Assembly: GCA_964430565.1 (NCBI GenBank)
Contig: CAYSFD010000016.1
Span: forward strand, 62,001-126,000
Source: VBDM01 sp964430565
GTDB lineage: Bacteria; Pseudomonadota; Gammaproteobacteria; Burkholderiales; SG8-39
DNA length: 64,000 nt
Reading direction: 5' to 3'
Below the pieces are notes generated by a model, which was not told the origin of the DNA, made no database searches, and saw nothing but the letters and a program-made list of their open reading frames with translations. The number at the start of each line of letters is the position of its first letter. Position 1 is the first letter of the stretch. A program made the translations under genes and the position numbers. This document shows positions 53,237 through 61,545 of the stretch, piece after piece.

Positions 53237-54397
53237 CTATTCGAAATAATGCGGGACAAACCTGCTCGTGTTTTTCGTGATCGGCGAATCGTCCTCGCGG
53301 ATGCCGATACCGGCCGCGCGATCGCCCACGATCCAGGCGCCGATGACCGCATAGTTTTCATCGAAACGCGCAAGCGGCGCGTATTTCTGGAAAACATATC
53401 CCTCCTCCCCATAGCTCCCGCCCGTCATGAGCGCGCCGCCGCTGCGCCGCAGGCTGATGTTGGAGCCTTCGCGCGCGAGAATCGGCTTCTTCACGTACTC
53501 GCTTCCCGCCAGGGGATCCGCATCAAAATAGCACGGCAGGAGGTTGGGGTGTTCGGGAAACAACTCCCAGAGAATCGCCAGCACCGCCTTGTTGGACAAC
53601 AGCATCTTCCAGGGCGGCTCGATCCAGCTGCAGGTCCGGTCCAGGATGTGCGGGCCGAAGCGCTCCCGCGCCAGCCACTCCCACGGATAGAGCTTGAAGA
53701 GCGTCTCGATGGAGTTCCCCTCCAGGTCCACGAAACACCGGGCGTCGGCGTTCCACCCAATGTCCTCGATAAAAATGAATCGCGTGTCGGCGCCACCCTG
53801 TATTGCAGTATCGCGGAGGTAATTCGTATTGCCGTAGTCCTCCTCATGATCCCGGACGCAGGAGAAGTAGACAGTCGTGCCGGGCTCGCCATGAATGTCC
53901 TTCCAGCGCTCGATCAGTTTCTCGTGCAGCGAGTTGAACTGATCGGCGTCTTCGGCAACCGCCCCGGCCGCCGTTGACTTCAGGCGCTTGCGGTCTTCAA
54001 GCCAGAACCACTGGGCCACGCCCGCCTCGATCAGCGCCGTCGGCGTATCGGCGTTGTATTCCAGGAGCTTGGGCGGCCCCTTGCCGTCCCACGCAAGGTC
54101 GAACCGGCCGAAGATGGAGGGGTCCCGCCGTTTCCACGAGTCGGCGACGAATTCCGCGAAAGCATCCGGGATAGCCACATCGCCGCAACGCTTGTTGCGC
54201 ACGATGTGCTCGCACGCCTCCATGCAAATACGGTGAAGTTCCTCGGCGCCGGCTTCCAGCATATCAACCTCTTCGGCCGACAGGACGTAGCAGGCGGTTT
54301 CTTCCCAGTAGCGCCCGCCGACGGAATGAAAATCAAAACCCGTCTCCTCGCAGCGTCGTTGCCAGTCCGCTCTGGGCGGCACGGTACTGCGCCTCAT
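53237..54397 (-). CDS. Glutathionylspermidine-synthase-like ATP-grasp protein (YjfC-like)
   Basis: A 386-residue protein starting at ATG 54397 (GGAGGG upstream). The N-terminal region RPGDWQRRCEETGFDFHS... and the central FGRFDLAWDGKGPPKLLEYNADTPTALIEAGVAQWFWLED match the C-terminal synthetase half of GspS and YgiC/YjfC. The C-terminal part (KKPILAREGSNISLRRSGG) forms the ATP-grasp site. It would ligate an amine and a carboxyl group; true glutathionylspermidine synthesis is not established for this subfamily. Confidence 0.87.
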   Translation of the reverse strand: MRRSTVPPRADWQRRCEETGFDFHSVGGRYWEETACYVLSAEEVDMLEAGAEELHRICMEACEHIVRNKRCGDVAIPDAFAEFVADSWKRRDPSIFGRFDLAWDGKGPPKLLEYNADTPTALIEAGVAQWFWLEDRKRLKSTAAGAVAEDADQFNSLHEKLIERWKDIHGEPGTTVYFSCVRDHEEDYGNTNYLRDTAIQGGADTRFIFIEDIGWNADARCFVDLEGNSIETLFKLYPWEWLARERFGPHILDRTCSWIEPPWKMLLSNKAVLAILWELFPEHPNLLPCYFDADPLAGSEYVKKPILAREGSNISLRRSGGALMTGGSYGEEGYVFQKYAPLARFDENYAVIGAWIVGDRAAGIGIREDDSPITKNTSRFVPHYFE

Positions 54398-54413
54398 GCG
54401 CCCTCCATCCCGC

Positions 54414-54785
54414 TTACCCGCCACTGCTGTGGAAGGCCGATCGCGATCCGAAGCCGCCGCGGCTGGTCGAGCTCGAGCTGGACGCGCTCCGCGAGGAGGT
54501 CGAACCCGAGCCGGACGCACTCCGGGTGGAGGTCGTGCCGATTGCCCGCGAACTCCGCATAGTGCTCGAACCCGATTGATATCGGGGTCCGTGCCAGACG
54601 CGCGAAGAGCCGAGCCCCGACCGATACCCCGGCTCGCAGGACTCCGGACGCCCCCAATCCTTCTGGCATTCCTCGGCGCTCGCATACATGTCCCGGTTGA
54701 CGTACTGCGGCTCGCTCTCGCAGGCGGAAAGCGCGGCGCCCAGAAGGACCAAGCTTACGTGCAGGCTCGATTTTCGACGATGCAT
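54414..54785 (-). CDS. Small Ser-rich lipoprotein (YjfM/YgiB DUF1190-like)
   Basis: A 123-residue protein with a lipoprotein signal (SLVLLGAALSAC, Cys22). The mature part has YVNRDMYASAEECQKDWGRPESCEPGY and WHGPRYQSG, as in DUF1190 proteins, followed by a Ser/Arg-rich low-complexity tail. It lies 16 bp upstream of the GspS-like gene, like the E. coli yjfM/yjfC layout. Confidence 0.75.
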   Translation of the reverse strand: MHRRKSSLHVSLVLLGAALSACESEPQYVNRDMYASAEECQKDWGRPESCEPGYRSGLGSSRVWHGPRYQSGSSTMRSSRAIGTTSTRSASGSGSTSSRSASSSSSTSRGGFGSRSAFHSSGG

Positions 54786-54803
54786 AAGGGAGCGCCGGTC
54801 CGC

Positions 54804-56039
54804 TCAGGAGCCGCGTGAAGCAAGCAGATCGGCGCCGATCTCGCTGACCGCTCGCACGCCGGATAGCTGCATCGCGCGCACCAGCTCGTCGCGCAGGATA
54901 TCCAGGGCGCGCGTCGCGCCGTCTTCCCCCGCGGCGCAGGCGCCGTACAGCGTAGCGCGGCCGAGCATGACGGCTTCCGCGCCGAGCGCAATCGCCTTCA
55001 CCACATCCACGCCGCGGCGCACGCCACCGTCCACCAGCACGCTCATCCTGCCTTTGACAGCGCGCACGATGGGCGGCAGCGCGTCGAGCGCGGCCACGGC
55101 CCCGTCGAGCTGGCGCCCGCCGTGATTGGACACGACCACCGCGTCGATTCCCATGGCGGCGAGCCGCTCGGCGTCGTCGGCGCGCAGGACGCCCTTCACC
55201 AGCATCTTGCGCGGCCAACGGTCGCGCATTTCCTTCAGGCCGTCCCAGTCGAAGTCCGCGTCCCAGAACTGCCCGACCGAGGAGGCGATCTCGGCGGTGC
55301 TTCTCGCCTCCGGCGCCAGGCCCATCACGTTTTCCAGCACCGGCATGCCGTAGCGCAGGAGCGAGAGCGCCCAGACGGGGCGCGAGGCGAAATCGAGCAC
55401 GTTCCGCGGCGTGAAGCGGAAGCGGATCGCAAAATCGTTGCGGAAGTCGCGCTCGCGCTTGCCGCCGACCGGTACGTCCACGGTGACCATCAGCGCCTCG
55501 TAGCCGAGCCGCCGCGCGCGCTCGACCAGGCCCATCGTCATGTCGCGCTGGCGAAAGATGTAGGCCTGGAACCACAACCGCCCGCCCGCCTCGCGCGCGA
55601 TGCGCTCGATCGACGCGGTCGCCATGGTCGAGAGCGTATACGGGACTCCCGCCGCGGCGGCTGCGCGCGCGATGCCGACGTCGGCGAGCGGCCAGCCGAA
55701 ACCGATGCCTCCCGTGGGGCCGACCGCGATCGGAAGCTTCGAGCCCGTGCCGAGAATGTTCGTTTGCGTGGCGATGTGCGCGACGCCGGTCAGCATCTTC
55801 GGTGCGAGCCGCACGCGCTCGAAGGCGGCGCGGTTATCGCGCAGCGTCGTTTCGTCCTCGGCGGCGCCGTCGAAGAAATCAAACACCGCGCGCGGCAGGC
55901 GCCTTTTCGCGAGACGGCGCAGGTCCTCGATGTTCCACGCGCGCAGAAGCCGCGCGACCGCGCGCCGCGAAGCCGGACAGGAAGACGCCGCCGAAGCCGG
56001 AGATTCGGTGGCGCTGCGCAGTTCGCCCGCCGTCGTCAT
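54804..56039 (-). CDS. FMN-dependent alpha-hydroxy-acid dehydrogenase
   Basis: A 411-residue flavoprotein of the lactate/mandelate dehydrogenase or glycolate oxidase type, with an extra Ala/Ser-rich N-terminal leader of about 30 residues. FMN and active-site motifs: VGPTGGIGFGWP, LSTMATASIE, QAYIFRQRD, VTVDVPVGGKRERD, SNHGGRQLDG (catalytic His), VDGGVRRGVDVVKA and GRATLYG. It oxidises a 2-hydroxy acid to a 2-keto acid. It begins with an ATGA overlap after Bug (9). Confidence 0.9.
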   Translation of the reverse strand: MTTAGELRSATESPASAASSCPASRRAVARLLRAWNIEDLRRLAKRRLPRAVFDFFDGAAEDETTLRDNRAAFERVRLAPKMLTGVAHIATQTNILGTGSKLPIAVGPTGGIGFGWPLADVGIARAAAAAGVPYTLSTMATASIERIAREAGGRLWFQAYIFRQRDMTMGLVERARRLGYEALMVTVDVPVGGKRERDFRNDFAIRFRFTPRNVLDFASRPVWALSLLRYGMPVLENVMGLAPEARSTAEIASSVGQFWDADFDWDGLKEMRDRWPRKMLVKGVLRADDAERLAAMGIDAVVVSNHGGRQLDGAVAALDALPPIVRAVKGRMSVLVDGGVRRGVDVVKAIALGAEAVMLGRATLYGACAAGEDGATRALDILRDELVRAMQLSGVRAVSEIGADLLASRGS

Positions 56040-57004
56040 TCCGCTTTCACTCCCGAGGCCTTGATGACGCGCGCCCAACGCTCGTAGTCTTTCTTGAGAA
56101 ACGCGGAAAATTCGGCGGGCGTATCCGCGACGATCACGGCGCCCTGCGCCTTCATGGTCTCTTTCGTCTTCGGCCTGGCGAGGGACTTGCGCATTTCCTC
56201 GCTGAGACGATTGACGATAGGCGCCGGCGTTCCGGCCGGAGCGAGCAAGCCGACCCAAGGGGCGGTCTCCTCGAAGCCCGGAAAGCCCGCCTCCGCCATG
56301 GTGGGGACTCCCGGAAAATCGGGATGACGCACCGGCGTGCCGACCGAAATGACTTTCAGCTTCTTCGCAGCCACCTGGTCGGCGATGCCGACGATCGGAT
56401 AGAACATGAAGGTCACGCGGCCGGCCATCACCTCGGCAAGCGCCGGACCGTTTCCCTTAAAGGGGACGTTGATCATCTTCGTGCCGGTCGCGTTCTCCAG
56501 CATCGCACCGGCGAGATGCGTCGAGCCGCCGATGCCCGAGGTCCCGTAGCTCAGTTCACCGGGCTTCGCCTTGGCGAGCGCCACCAGCTCCTTCATGGTA
56601 TTGGCAGGAATCCCGGGGCTCGCCACGATCACCATCGGCAGCACCGCCGCATTGCACACCGGCGCGAAATCTTTGAACGGGTCGTACTTGGCCTTGGTCT
56701 CCGGCAGGATCGCGTTGACAAGGAGCGAAAGAGAGGAAAACAGCAGCGCGTAGCCGTCAGGAGCTGCATGCGCGACCGCTTCGGTGGCAATGATGGCGTT
56801 GGCACCGGGTCGGTTCTCTACAACGAAGGACTGGCCGAGCGACTGGGTCATGTCCGCCGCGACGATGCGCGCAATCACGTCGGTCGGCCCGCCTGCCCCA
56901 AAGCCGACGACGAACTTGACCGGCTTTGTCGGATAGCCCTGCGCCGCGGCGCTGCCGGCAAGCGCGCACAGCGCGGCGACGAGCGCCGCAAATGTCTTCT
57001 TCAT
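56036..57004 (-). CDS. Bug-family receptor (9)
   Basis: A 322-residue Bug protein from ATG 57004 (AAGGAGGAG upstream), signal MKKTFAALVAALCALAGSAAAQ. YPTKPVKFVVGFGAGGPTDVIARIVA has an FGAGG loop instead of FPPGG. GANAIIATEAVAHAAPDGYALLF and MINVPFKGNGPALAEVMAG follow. It overlaps the FMN dehydrogenase and follows a TauD gene, so it likely takes up a hydroxy acid. Confidence 0.9.
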   Translation of the reverse strand: MKKTFAALVAALCALAGSAAAQGYPTKPVKFVVGFGAGGPTDVIARIVAADMTQSLGQSFVVENRPGANAIIATEAVAHAAPDGYALLFSSLSLLVNAILPETKAKYDPFKDFAPVCNAAVLPMVIVASPGIPANTMKELVALAKAKPGELSYGTSGIGGSTHLAGAMLENATGTKMINVPFKGNGPALAEVMAGRVTFMFYPIVGIADQVAAKKLKVISVGTPVRHPDFPGVPTMAEAGFPGFEETAPWVGLLAPAGTPAPIVNRLSEEMRKSLARPKTKETMKAQGAVIVADTPAEFSAFLKKDYERWARVIKASGVKAE

Positions 57005-57036
57005 TACTCCTCCTTGGTTATGAACTCTCCGCCTCA

Positions 57037-57906
57037 TTACTCGCCGTAGAACATCGTCGCCATCACCTGGCAGCGCTTGATGAGGCGGGGCTCGTCCGGG
57101 CCGTAGTCGGCGACCGCGTTGTGGATGGTGCCGATGTCCTCCCACATGAGCACGTCGCCCTCGGTCCAGTGGAATGCATAGCGGTACTCGGGTCTAAGCT
57201 GGTGCTCGAAGAGGAATGCCAGCGTCTCGTCGCTTTCCTTTTCCGGCAGCTCGTTGATGCGCATTGAATAGCCCGGGTTCGCGTAGAGCACCTTGCGCTT
57301 GGTGATCGGGTGCGCGAGAAAGATCGGGTGCGACACCGGCGGCTTCGCTTTCCTCTGCGCCTCGGTGAGCGCCGGGCGCTTGCTGCCTTTCTCGCGCCGC
57401 ATCATCTCCCAGAACTTGTTGAAGTCGTGCAGAACCGTCATGCCGTCGAGGTCGCGCTTCATTTCGGCTGGAAGGCCGTCGTAGGCGGCGTGCATGTTGC
57501 TGAATTCCGTCGCGCCGAGCGGCTTGCCGTCGCGCCGCGGGATCTTGATGCCGTAGAGCACGTTCGCGAACGCGATCATGCTGCTGTAGGACATGTCGGT
57601 GTGCCAGTCCTGCCCCGCGTCCGCCAGGCCGATCGGCTTGCCGTTCTCGACGATGTTGGAAAGCGTCATCACCTCCGGAATTCCCGGCTCCTGGTAGGCG
57701 TTGGCGACGTTGATCTCGAGCTTGCCGAAGTGCGCGCTGAAGTCAGCGAGCTGCCGGCCCGTGAGCGTCTGGCGAGGAAAGCGCACCACGCCACGCTCGC
57801 CCAGCGTGCGCAGCACCGTGTCGAACTCCTCCTGCGAGAGCGCCTTCGCGAGATCGACGCCCTCGATCGTCGTGCCGAGGGTTTCACCGCTGTTGATGAC
57901 TTTCAT
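57037..57906 (-). CDS. TauD/TfdA-family Fe(II)/2-oxoglutarate dioxygenase (2)
   Basis: A 289-residue dioxygenase with H102 and D104 (DWHTDMSYS), H262 (TIHNAVADYG) and R274/R278 (PRLIKR). The N terminus SGETLGTTIEGVDL is typical. It is related to but clearly divergent from the TauD protein at 17566. It lies between two Bug genes, 7 nt downstream of Bug (10). Confidence 0.9.
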   Translation of the reverse strand: MKVINSGETLGTTIEGVDLAKALSQEEFDTVLRTLGERGVVRFPRQTLTGRQLADFSAHFGKLEINVANAYQEPGIPEVMTLSNIVENGKPIGLADAGQDWHTDMSYSSMIAFANVLYGIKIPRRDGKPLGATEFSNMHAAYDGLPAEMKRDLDGMTVLHDFNKFWEMMRREKGSKRPALTEAQRKAKPPVSHPIFLAHPITKRKVLYANPGYSMRINELPEKESDETLAFLFEHQLRPEYRYAFHWTEGDVLMWEDIGTIHNAVADYGPDEPRLIKRCQVMATMFYGE

Positions 57907-57913
57907 CCGCTTC

Positions 57914-58882
57914 CTAATCGATCTTCAGACCTGTGTCTTTGATGATCTTCGCGTAGCGCACGACGTCGGCGCGCACCATCGCGGCGAACTCCTCCGGCGT
58001 GCGCGTCACAGCGCCGTCGGCGCCGACCTCGGCGAGCCGTGCCCACGTCTCCGGCGACTGCATCGCTTTCATGGTTTCCGCGTGCAGGCGGTTCACGATA
58101 GTGGGTGCGGTTCCGCCGGGCGCGAACACGCCGTACCAGGTCGTCACCTCGTAGCCCGGCACACCGGCTTCCGCCACCGTGGGCACATCGGGATACTCGG
58201 GCACGCGCTTTGAGCTCGACACGCCGAGCACCCGCATTCTCCCGGAGCGCACGTTGCCCGCCGAAGCAGGCGCGGTGTCGAAGGCCACCTGAACCTGCCC
58301 GGCGAGGAGATCCGCCATCGACTGGCCGGTACCCTTGTAGGGTACGTGCACGATATTCAGTCCCGCCATGCTCTTGAAGATCTCGCCCGCGAGGTGCGGC
58401 GTGCTGCCGTTGCCGGCGGACGGAAAACTGAGTTTGCCCGGTCGCTCTTTCGCGTAGGCGATCAGCTCCTTGATGGTATTCACCGGCAAGGACGGGTGGA
58501 CGACGACGAAGTGCGGCACCGAGGCGGTAAGCGTGATCGGAGCGAAGTCCTTGATCACGTCGTATTGCAGGTTCGGAAAGAGGCTCGACGCGATCGCGTT
58601 CACCGACACGTGGCCCATCATGATCGTGTAGCCGTCGGCCGGGGATTTCGCGACCGCCGCTGCGGCCACAGTGCCGGTCGCGCCGGGCCGGTTCTCGATC
58701 ACCACCGGCTGACCGAGATTCTCCGAGAGCTTGGGCGAAATGATGCGCGCGACCACGTCGGTGCCGCCTCCGGGCGGGAAACCGACGACCATGCGGATCG
58801 GGCGGGTCGGATACGCCTGCGAAAGAGCGGTCCCGCAAGGCAGCGCAAGCGCTGCCAGAAACAGAATCAGATATTTTTTCAT
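57914..58882 (-). CDS. Bug-family receptor (10)
   Basis: A 322-residue Bug protein with signal MKKYLILFLAALALPCGTALSQ, YPTRPIRMVVGFPPGGGTDVVARIIS, GATGTVAAAAVAKSPADGYTIMM and VHVPYKGTGQSMADLLAGQ. It is followed directly by a TauD gene, repeating the Bug-TauD layout at 17.6-19.3 kb, although here the order on the transcript is the same and the sequences differ. Confidence 0.9.
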   Translation of the reverse strand: MKKYLILFLAALALPCGTALSQAYPTRPIRMVVGFPPGGGTDVVARIISPKLSENLGQPVVIENRPGATGTVAAAAVAKSPADGYTIMMGHVSVNAIASSLFPNLQYDVIKDFAPITLTASVPHFVVVHPSLPVNTIKELIAYAKERPGKLSFPSAGNGSTPHLAGEIFKSMAGLNIVHVPYKGTGQSMADLLAGQVQVAFDTAPASAGNVRSGRMRVLGVSSSKRVPEYPDVPTVAEAGVPGYEVTTWYGVFAPGGTAPTIVNRLHAETMKAMQSPETWARLAEVGADGAVTRTPEEFAAMVRADVVRYAKIIKDTGLKID

Positions 58883-58912
58883 TTGCCGCCGTCCCGCCTG
58901 AGCCGGGCCCGC

Positions 58913-59296
58913 CTAGCTGGATCGGTTGATGCTTATCCCGCCGGGGCCGAAGGCGTAGAGCATGAGGAGCCCGCCCGAGATGGAAACGTTCTTCATGAAG
59001 TGAGCCATCGGTTCCTGGCCCCCCGAGGGGTTGTGAAACACCCAGGTAACGGGAATCATCCAAAGGAACAGCGCGGCCGCTGCCCAGCGCGTCTTCCACC
59101 CGGCCATGATCGCCAGCGCAGCGGCGGTCTCGATGATGCCCGAGGCAATGACCAGCAGTTCCGGGAACGGCAAGCCTGCTTTCTGCATGTAGCCCAGAGT
59201 CGGAGCGAAGTGCACGAACTTTTCGATGCCCGACAGGAGAAAGATCAGCGCGATCAGGATGCGGCCGGCGAGCGCCGCGGGGCTTTGGGTAATCAC
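58913..59296 (-). CDS. DoxX-family membrane protein
   Basis: A 127-residue protein with four helices (AGRILIALIFLLSGIEKF, PELLVIASGIIETAAALAIM, AAAALFLWMIPVTWVF, VSISGGLLMLYAFGPGG). The GTG at 59296 has AAGGAG 8 nt upstream and is preferred over an ATG at 59338. It is typical DoxX (SGIEKFVHFAPTLGYMQKAGLP). It probably heads the minus-strand run. Confidence 0.85.
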   Translation of the reverse strand: MITQSPAALAGRILIALIFLLSGIEKFVHFAPTLGYMQKAGLPFPELLVIASGIIETAAALAIMAGWKTRWAAAALFLWMIPVTWVFHNPSGGQEPMAHFMKNVSISGGLLMLYAFGPGGISINRSS

Positions 59297-59501
59297 GGGG
59301 TGAACTCCTTGAAGGGGACTCCGGAAAATATACACCAATGCAGCCTATTTCATCATCTCGGAGCGGCCGGCGCGGCCGTCAGCTCACCGCCGACTTGCTC
59401 GACCTCGCCGTCGGTGGTCTTCAAATCTTTGCGGTCGGGGCTTGACGTTGACGCGCGCCGGGTCGAGGATACGGTTTCAACGCAGACAGGGAGAATTCAC
59501 C

Positions 59502-60584
59502 ATGCGACACCGCCGTTCCCCGATGTATGCCATGTTCATCGCCGCATTCGCGCTCGCGGCGAGCACCACCGTTTGGGCGCAGCAGAAAGGCGGCAAGCAC
59601 CACACGCTCGCCGCGACGCTCGAGACCGTTCAGTGGGGCTGGCTCGATCCGAACGAGCCGCCCAAGCTCAGGATCAATTCCGGCGACACCGTTTCGATCG
59701 AGACCATGATGCACGCGCACGACAAGGTGAAGCCCGGGATCACGATGGACGAGATCATCGCGCTGCGCAAGGCCAATCCCGGCGGCGGGCCGCATTCGAT
59801 AACCGGGCCGATCTACGTCGAGGGCGCCGAGCCCGGCGACGTGCTCGAAGTGCGCATCCGCAAGATCGTGCCCAAGCCCTTCGGCGTGAACTTCAACCTC
59901 CCGGGCAAGGAATTCCCGACCATCGGCGCGCTCGCGTCGGAGATGCCCGACGGCTTCGTGCGCTTCATGCCGTTCGACATGAAAACGCGCACCGCAGAGT
60001 TCAAGCCTGGAATCACCATCGACCTGAAACCCTTCCCGGGCACGCTCGCCGTCGGCATCGACCCGAACGATCCCTCGCCGCGCAAGGGCGGCGTGAAGGA
60101 CAACCCAATGGCGCCGGTCTCGACGCTGCGGCCGTGGAAGAACGGCTCGAACATGGACATCAACGAGCTTCAGGAAGGCACGACCATCTTCTTCCCGGTA
60201 TTCCTGAAAGGCGGGCTCATCTGGACCGGCGACTCGCACTGCCGCCAGGGCAACGGCGAGGTGAACCTCACCGCGCTCGAGTGCTCTTACAGGGAAATCG
60301 TGCTGCAGCCGATCGTGCGCAAGGACATGAAGCTCGAGTGGCCGCGCATCGAGACCAAGACGCATTGGATTTCGGTCGGGTTGGACGAGGACCTCAACAA
60401 GGCGATGGTGAACGCGGTGCGCGAAGCGGTGGACTTCCTCGCCGCCCAGAAAAGCGTGCCGCTCACCCGCTACGAGGCCTACTCGCTCGTCTCGATGGTA
60501 GGCGATTGCCGCGTCTCGCAGGTGGTGGACGTGCGTAAGGGCGTGCACTGCATGATCCCGAAGTCGGTCTTTACGAAGAAGTAA
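59502..60584 (+). CDS. Exported acetamidase/formamidase-family protein
   Basis: A 360-residue FmdA/AmdA protein starting at ATG 59502 (AGGGAG upstream). The first 26 residues (MYAMFIAAFALAASTTVWAQ) look like a cleavable Sec signal, so it is likely periplasmic, unlike the cytoplasmic enzymes usually described. The core HTLAATLETVQWGWLDPNEPPKLRINSGDTVSIETMMHAHDKV and GPIYVEGAEPGDVLEVRI is typical, as is WTGDSHCRQGNGEVNLTALE. It should hydrolyse short amides to ammonia and an acid. Confidence 0.88.
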   Translation: MRHRRSPMYAMFIAAFALAASTTVWAQQKGGKHHTLAATLETVQWGWLDPNEPPKLRINSGDTVSIETMMHAHDKVKPGITMDEIIALRKANPGGGPHSITGPIYVEGAEPGDVLEVRIRKIVPKPFGVNFNLPGKEFPTIGALASEMPDGFVRFMPFDMKTRTAEFKPGITIDLKPFPGTLAVGIDPNDPSPRKGGVKDNPMAPVSTLRPWKNGSNMDINELQEGTTIFFPVFLKGGLIWTGDSHCRQGNGEVNLTALECSYREIVLQPIVRKDMKLEWPRIETKTHWISVGLDEDLNKAMVNAVREAVDFLAAQKSVPLTRYEAYSLVSMVGDCRVSQVVDVRKGVHCMIPKSVFTKK

Positions 60585-60590
60585 TCCACA

Positions 60591-61535
60591 GTGCGGGCGG
60601 TGCGCCGGTTCGTTGCGCCGCTCGCGCTCTCCGCCGCTCTGGCGGGAGCCGCGTGGACCTCGTGGACGGCGCCGCAGCGCCCGGCGGTCCTGCAAGTGGC
60701 CGCCACGACCACGGACCTGAAGGCCCTGGTCGAAGAAGTCGGCGGCGACCGCGTCAGGGTCGAGAGCCTCGCCGGCGCGACGCATGACCCGCACGCGATC
60801 GAGCTCAAGCCGGGCCAGATCGCGTGGCTCAAGCGCTCCGCGCTCCTCGTGCGCATCGGGCTCGATCACGAGCCCTGGCTCGCGCGCGCCGTCGCCACGG
60901 CGGGCGAGCCGCGCCTCGCGCCCGGCGGCTCGGGCGATCTCGACGCGTCGAAAGGGATCGCGCTCCTGCAGTCCGAGACGCCGCGGCTGCGCACCGACCG
61001 CCGCGCGCACGTGCACGCGTTCGGCAATCCGCACTACTGGCTCGATCCGGAAAACGCGCGCGCGATTACCGCGGCGATTCTCGATCGCCTCGCACAACTG
61101 GGGCCGGAGGAGCGCGCTGCGTTCGCCGCGAACCGCGAGCGCTTCCTTGCCCGGCTGGACGCAGGCCTGGCGCGTTGGACGCGCTCGCTCGCGCCCTATC
61201 GCGGCACGCGCGCGGTCGTCGTGCACGAGAGCTGGCCCTATTTTGCGGAGCGCTTCGGCCTTGCGATCGTCGCCGCCATCGAGCCGACGCCCGGCGTGCC
61301 GCCCACCCCGGCGACGCTCGCCCAACTCGCTCAGCGCATGAAAGCCTCGGGCGTGCGCCTCATCATCGCGGAGCCCTACTCGGACGCCTCGCTCGTGCGC
61401 CAGGTGGCCGAGCGCAGCGGTGCGCGCGTGGCCGTCCTCATCCCGTCGGTCGGCGCCGATCCCGCGGCCGGCGACTACCTGGCGCTTTTCGACCTGAACG
61501 TAAAGAGTCTCGCCGACGCGCTCGCCTCGCCCTGA
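60591..61535 (+). CDS. Zn/Mn-type ABC solute-binding protein (ZnuA-like)
   Basis: A 314-residue cluster A-I metal-binding protein with a GTG start and an N-terminal hydrophobic signal (LALSAALAGAAWTSW). VAATTTDLKALVEEVGGDRVRVESLAGATHDPHAIELKP holds the first His ligand(s), AFGNPHYWLDPENA the second, VVVHESWPYFAERFGL the third, and IIAEPYSD the acidic ligand. There is no His-rich loop. It lies 6 nt after the amidase and 10 nt before the permease. Confidence 0.88.
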   Translation: MRAVRRFVAPLALSAALAGAAWTSWTAPQRPAVLQVAATTTDLKALVEEVGGDRVRVESLAGATHDPHAIELKPGQIAWLKRSALLVRIGLDHEPWLARAVATAGEPRLAPGGSGDLDASKGIALLQSETPRLRTDRRAHVHAFGNPHYWLDPENARAITAAILDRLAQLGPEERAAFAANRERFLARLDAGLARWTRSLAPYRGTRAVVVHESWPYFAERFGLAIVAAIEPTPGVPPTPATLAQLAQRMKASGVRLIIAEPYSDASLVRQVAERSGARVAVLIPSVGADPAAGDYLALFDLNVKSLADALASP

Positions 61536-61545
61536 AGCTCCGAAG

